Part shown: positions 59,735-64,000 of the stretch, in pieces
Position numbering within the stretch: the first letter of the stretch is position 1
Layout: each line of letters opens with the position of its first letter
Source: Agapetus fuscipes
Taxonomy: Eukaryota; Arthropoda; Insecta; Trichoptera; Glossosomatidae
Length of the DNA: 64,000 bases
Direction of reading: 5' to 3'
Assembly (NCBI GenBank): GCA_951799405.1
Contig: OX637359.1
Span: 4,274,201 to 4,338,200, forward strand
The notes under the pieces: generated by a model
Database searches by the model: none
Told to the model about the DNA's origin: nothing
Seen by the model: only the letters and a program-made list of their open reading frames with translations
Translations under genes and position numbers: made by a program

Positions 59735-60520
59735 AAGATTCGTGAAGAGGCATGCAATTCGCGAACCTGTTTTGACTGACCAGAAACAAGTATTAATATT
59801 ATCAGGGCTGGTCTTATAAACATCTGTTAGTTCAATATCATACCAAATTTACCGAAATAAATAAAAATTTAACAAACGTCACATTTTTCGTGTTTGTTTT
59901 ATTTCCGTAAAAGTTACCGACAGCCGACCCATCGATTAATGGCAGATACCGGCCGGTTAGGTAAGGTTTTAGGTTAGGTTAGCTGTCAAAGCATTGTTTC
60001 TTTGCGGTGAGTTTTGCGTGTCATTGGACTACTACGCTCTATCCTGTTGAAGATAATTTCTTCCGAAAGTGATAGATAATTCATTTTAAAATTTCGCTGT
60101 CTTAGTCGTTTTCGTATTTCTCAAAAGCAACTTTAGGTTATGTTTCGTCTTTGACAGCAAACGGATGACGTATGTTCATGAATGCACGTAAAAAATCATC
60201 GAAAATACAAGTACATTATTGAGAACTAGCGGAGGTTAAAAAAGATTTATAGGACGACCATCGGTAAGATCAGTCCGTAAACGTCCATCCGTTAGTAACT
60301 TGCTGAGATACTTACGGATATTTGGTCTCTCGTTTATAAGACCGGCCCTCAATGAATTATTTACTATTTAATATTTTTAATGAATTCTATTTATTATTAA
60401 ATACCCAATGACATCTGTTGAACCAAGATATAGGATACGATGCAGAGCTCGAACCGGCGTTAGGGTCAATAACGCAAATTCGAGCCCAACGCCTTATCCC
60501 TTGACCATCCTAGCGACCAA
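59735..60520 (-). mobile_element. S2 SINE split by a 544-bp TIR element
   Basis: The minus-strand S2 3' part is 59735-59804 (CAGTCAAAACAGGTTCGCGA, ATTGCATGCC). Its 5' part is 60349-60520 (GGTCGCTAGGATGGTCAAGG, B box CCGGTTCGAGCTC, CTTGGTTCAACAGATGTCAT). The inserted element separates the halves. Confidence 0.7.
59805..60348. mobile_element. TIR element (544 bp) with 3-bp target duplication
   Basis: Ends GGGCTGGTCTTATAAAC and (reverse complement) GGGCCGGTCTTATAAAC, flanked on both sides by TCA (59802-59804 and 60349-60351). It lies precisely between two halves of an S2 SINE, which confirms the boundaries. No coding capacity. It contains TTAGGTTAGGTTAG-like words at 59965-59990. Superfamily unknown, and the 3-bp duplication suggests PIF/Harbinger-like. 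Confidence 0.75.
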
Positions 60521-60544
60521 ATTGATCAAACAAGCAGGATTGCA

Positions 60545-60700
60545 AATGACAGGAATGAATGGAAATCTTCTGTTTTGCAGAGTGAAAAGAGAAGTACATG
60601 CACGAAGAGAGTGATGAATGTCCAGCAGATGAAAGAAGTGTGCAAGGGCAGAGCAAAGTAGAGAACGGTCTGCGGAGATACTGGCCCCTCTTAGCTGAAT
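60545..60700 (+). pseudogene. Decayed RTE-B coding end
   Basis: The frame recalls RREVHARRE/CMKKVMN (here KRSTCTKRVMNVQQMKEVCK), GRAKXRTVCGDTGP, with the LLAEY end. No TTACAG tail remains. Confidence 0.55.
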
Positions 60701-60754
60701 ACTGAATGAATACAAGTAAAATTGTGATTTATATGGTGTTGTTGTATTGCTATT

Positions 60755-60845
60755 GTTTTAATCACACCTCAAAAGCCTACAAGTCTGCACCAATTTTTAA
60801 AAAAGACCCAAAAGCTGTAAGGCTGGATCAACATTTATGATTTTT
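60755..60845 (-). repeat. S1 SINE 3' fragment
   Basis: The minus strand reads AATGTTGATCCAGCCTTACA, GCTTTTGGGTC and TAGGCTTTTGAGGTGTGATT. Confidence 0.6.
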
Positions 60846-61619
60846 TTGTAGATAGGTGATGCAATTGAATTATTCAAAACAAAACAAAAATTAATTTTGA
60901 TAAATTAGATGCTATTTTTTGTAGTCTAGAAAGATAAAAAAAATGCCCCTTAAAGCTATAAAACCTTCGTTACTTTGAAAATTCAAAAAATCTTATCAGA
61001 AAGTGTCTACATTTTTTCACACCACCCTATGTACATGTACATAGTCTATTCAGTGAGAGCGGATTACAAGGGCGATGTGTAACAGATAGTATAATGCAAA
61101 GCAAGGCTAGCTGTCACAACGTATGCGCATACTAACTATGTATTAGGATGGAGCGTTGTTAAATAGTAAATAAACTTTTATTTAAAACAATAAGTTTTTG
61201 ATATGTGCTCTATTTTTCACCGTTCAAGAAATAAAATGAAACCCGCACATTTCAAAACGTCAAAAAAATGTGGCGACACGCAGTCGGCTAGCAAAGGCTA
61301 ACCAATGATATTTTTTTTATCGATTTCCCAGTAGCGCAGACGTGTTAAGTTTTTTCGCTGAGAAAGAAACGATTTGACCATCCTTGCAAAACGAGTTTCG
61401 ACTCCATTGGGTCAGATTTACAGCTCAATAGGCGGAACGCTTGCATTCAAAACTAGAAGACTGTGTTCCAAAAACCGCCCAAAATATTAGAAATGTTTCT
61501 TCTATTTCTGGTATTTTCTAAGTAATTACATCATTATTATTCTAAGCAACTAGATTCTCAGAATAAATAAAAGCCAAGTCCCTAGTACTCACTTATTTTA
61601 GTATATATTCCTGCATCTC
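60846..61619. other. No recognised feature
   Basis: AT-rich unique DNA. TTCACACCACCCTATGTACA and a CATGTACATG word at 61027-61040 look like a transposon end, but no partner was found. Confidence 0.35.
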
Positions 61620-61800
61620 ATCATATAGGAAAGAATTGAGGAAAGACGAGATCCAGGCCGAAGAATGACATCTAGACTAAAAAACCTAAGACAGTGGTTT
61701 GGCAGAAACACAAAACCTCTTTTTGTGCCGCAGTATCGAAGGTGCAAATCGCTATGATGATCGCCAATCTTCATCAAAGAGGCACAAGAAAAAGAATAAG
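61620..61800 (+). pseudogene. RTE-C endonuclease-RT fragment
   Basis: The frame reads ERIEERRDPGRRMTSRLKNL, RQWFGRNTKPLF, then a shift to AAVSKVQIAMMIANLHQR. This matches the 46030-46440 signature. Confidence 0.75.
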
Positions 61801-61824
61801 AACCCCGTAGGTGGTTTTAGACAT

Positions 61825-61925
61825 AACAAAATAGACGCGAACTTACATGCACCTGCTTGTGGACGTGCATTAAATATAAAGCCTCAATTGCCAATATATC
61901 TTTGAAACTTAGATCAAAGATTATA
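61825..61925 (+). repeat. RTE-A LINE 3' terminus
   Basis: GACGCGAACTTACATGCACC, TGCTTGTGGACGTGCATTAA to ATCTTTGAAACTTAGATCAA. Confidence 0.75.
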
Positions 61926-62284
61926 GAAGTGTCACACTACATCTGGGGATAAGATATTGTAAGCGCTTTTGGGATGAAATAAAAAAAAACTCATGGCTAA
62001 GAACCACCCTAATATTTTCAGTTTTCGTGTTACTTTCGTTTTGTTGTACTGTTTATTTAGCTCCCAGGCTTATGTGACGTAGAATATTCTAGAAAAAGAT
62101 TCGTACGGGAGCGTTAAAGTCACTTTGCCTTAGGATTTAAGCCTGTAAAAAATGGTTGTATATTTTATGTATATTTGTAATGCTTTAAAAATGAAAGTTT
62201 CAGATCCGTTCAGATGGAAATTCTACTTTAAGTTTGTTTGACAGTGGTTCAACCAGCTAAATTGCAATGAGTGATTTTTGAAAA
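61926..62284. other. No confident feature
   Basis: 62220-62260 (GACAGTGGTTCAACCAGC) may be an S2 scrap. The remainder is unrecognised. Confidence 0.35.
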
Positions 62285-62400
62285 ATAAATTTGTGAAGAC
62301 ATATGCAATTCACTAACCTATTTTTACCTGGGCTGACACAGGTATTTAAATTTGAAACCAATAGTGAGTTAATTTCATTTTAAGCAATCATTTATTCAAT
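62285..62400 (-). repeat. S2 SINE 3' end
   Basis: The minus strand reads CCAGGTAAAAATAGGTTAGT, GAATTGCATATGTCTTCACA, AATTTATT, matching the S2 3' terminus. Confidence 0.65.
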
Positions 62401-62419
62401 ATTATGCAATGATATTTCA

Positions 62420-62655
62420 CCCCACTAGTGCTCGTTTGGCTTATCTAACATTTTTTCCAAAAACGACCTTACCAGCGATTTATCCAAAAAGTCACATTAC
62501 GCTACACATCATACACAACGTGATCTATGAAAAAATACTATTTCCCATATCTATTTCCAGTTTTCACACGACACATCGGTTCAGTACACATGCAAACATT
62601 GGTGATGTGAAATTACCTGTGTGAAAGATAAGCCAAACAATCATTAATGTGAAGA
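62420..62655. mobile_element. M1 MITE
   Basis: Left CACTAGTGCTCGTTTGGCTT, right (reverse complement) CATTAATGATTGTTTGGCTT. The interior GGTTCAGTACACATGCAAAC and GATGTGAAATTACCTGTG matches other M1 copies. Confidence 0.75.
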
Positions 62656-63224
62656 CGGTCTATGGAACGGGACTCGAAGCAATGTGGATTGAAAAAATAT
62701 TCTGCTTTCCTTTAAAAAACCCACTTTATGTACAAATGCTGAAGAACGGTCAAAAACGTACCATAGCGTGTCTGGATTCTTTATATTGACGGTTAAAAGG
62801 AAGTAGGGTATAAGCGACGTGATGATCAAAAATGAGTTCTGAAAGCTATCCTACTTAAAATTTTCCGCTCTTTCTAATGCGTTAACTCCCATAGCTCTAC
62901 GATGATTTGTTGTAACAAGCAAACAACTGCGTTTTCCAAGTATGGTTTGGGTGTAACCGACAAGATTTTGGCCTTATTTGTCCTAAAGGCGCTTGTGACA
63001 TAAAAAAAAACATAAAACCAAATTAATAGGAATGCCAATAAATGTCTCTATTTTTTTAAATTGTAGAGCTGTTTTGATTTTAACAAAATGATAAAAAAAA
63101 AAAAGTAATGCTGATTTTCTGCAATCTTAAACTATAAACTGCTCTCCTGAACAATTTAGATTTTGTCGCTTATGCCCTATTGCCTTTTAGCCGTCGATAT
63201 AAACTATCACAACCGAGTATGTAA
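62656..63224. other. No recognised feature
   Basis: AT-rich unique DNA. Confidence 0.4.
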
Positions 63225-63355
63225 TTCTTCTTATTTTTCTTTGAGTGCCAATTCTAACGAAGATTGGCGATCACCATGACTACGTTCATCTTCGATGCTG
63301 CGGCTCGAAATGCGGATATCCTCAGGCGTCCTTGAGTTCTTCTCTCCTCAATTTT
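63225..63355 (-). pseudogene. RTE-C fragment
   Basis: The minus strand preserves the base pattern of the RTE-C end (GAGGAGAGAAGAACTCAAGG, CGAAGATGAACGTAGTCAT, TCGCCAATCTTCGTTAGAAT). The protein frame is mostly lost. Confidence 0.6.
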
Positions 63356-64000
63356 AGTGTACAAGAGCACGTACTAGAAGACTTCGAACACGCATATTGT
63401 CCACAATTCATCTCAAAAGCTCTTCGAACTGTCAAACATGAAAAAAAAAACTAACGATGAATATTTTCTTACTCTTTTTCTTAGAATTTTTGTATTATTC
63501 CAACATTTCAAGCAATCAAACATTTTCACTTTTTTTATTCTGTTGAAATCCGATCAAAAAACTGAGTTGGTATTTTCATATACAAAATCTAATAAAAAAA
63601 ACTGTGAACGAAATAATAAGAATGAAATAAAATATAATATAGTATGAGTAGGAAGAATAGGAACGGGAAACAGAAGTTAACGGGCGATAAAAAATATAGG
63701 GGGGGAGTTTATTATGACGGTGAATGAAAAAGAATGGTCTAAATGGCGACTAAAGAATAGAGAGAAAAAAAACGGGGATCGATGACCTTTTTGTAAACAG
63801 CGAAATCGATTTTTCCCAAAGAATAAAAGACTTCATATAACAAAATAGAAAGGTTAAAAAAGGTTTTTCAGGGGGAGTAAACTATCAAACAAACCTCTGT
63901 TCCGTGAATTAAGCTTCTTTTTATAGTTGAATTGAGCTCGATTACAAAAGATTGACTACTGCTGGGTGCTTAATAGAAAAATATATATTGCTTCAAATTG
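63356..64000. other. No recognised feature
   Basis: AT-rich and A-rich unique DNA to the window end. Confidence 0.4.

Noticed and set aside
59957..59992. Interstitial telomere repeat (TTAGG)n
   Set aside because: Only two or three imperfect TTAGGT words inside a TIR element, far too short and degenerate.

Overview
The window looks like non-coding nuclear DNA of a eukaryote, most likely an arthropod and probably an insect. It is AT-rich, has no operon-like gene layout, and is packed with decayed retrotransposons of types common in arthropods: RTE-like and CR1/L2-like reverse transcriptase C-termini, a jockey-like C-terminus, mariner, pogo and hAT elements, and tRNA-derived SINEs. The species cannot be named from the sequence. 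Nearly all long open frames are transposon remnants. The only host-gene candidates are a short signal-peptide first exon at 16446-16506 ending at a GTAAGT donor, and a possible 79-nt exon at 15339-15417. If these are real, most of the window is intron of a secreted or membrane protein gene on the + strand.

Most of the repeated DNA falls into a few families, which I name locally. RTE-A is a LINE seen as 5'-truncated copies; its ~250-bp 3' end, ending in (ATTAG)n or (TTA)n, occurs over 30 times on both strands. RTE-B is a related LINE that ends almost at its stop codon with a (TTACAG)n tail. RTE-C is a third endonuclease-RT family. A CR1/L2-like LINE has its best copy at 27535-28370. SINEs are S1 (tRNA-like head, unique body, tail shared with the CR1/L2 LINE; two copies also carry a 5S rRNA head), S2 (class-II tRNA-like) and S3 (another tRNA-like head). 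DNA transposons include a Tc1/mariner element with an open catalytic domain (53704-54652), a mariner remnant keeping only its DNA-binding end (17502-18436), two pogo-type elements with TA duplications (37353-39026, 39818-41022), hAT-type elements (9979-10206, 11683-12477), a small TIR family M1 and several foldbacks.

The most unusual layer is a set of short foldback insertions whose loop, next to one arm, holds a hammerhead-ribozyme-like core (CUGANGA, hairpin, GAAA, short self-complementary stem III). They are at 4070-4256, 13824-14060, 28397-28564, 35779-35937, 36276-36465 and 51943-52220, with single or worn copies at 13491, 19416, 47504 and 55429. This fits Penelope-like element termini, which are known to encode hammerheads, or small non-autonomous relatives. 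One copy has a perfect 12-14-bp target duplication.

Layout: 1-9.4 kb contains a 1.15-kb direct duplication and a 0.7-kb GAT microsatellite. 10-17 kb has hAT elements, hammerhead foldbacks and the two candidate host exons. 17.5-31 kb is nested LINE/SINE/mariner DNA with a 0.7-kb foldback. 31-37 kb is RTE and SINE copies. 37-41 kb holds the two pogo-type elements. 41-52 kb is M1, RTE-C and nested SINEs. 52-56 kb is LTR-like DNA and the mariner. 56-64 kb is sparse, decayed LINE/SINE DNA.
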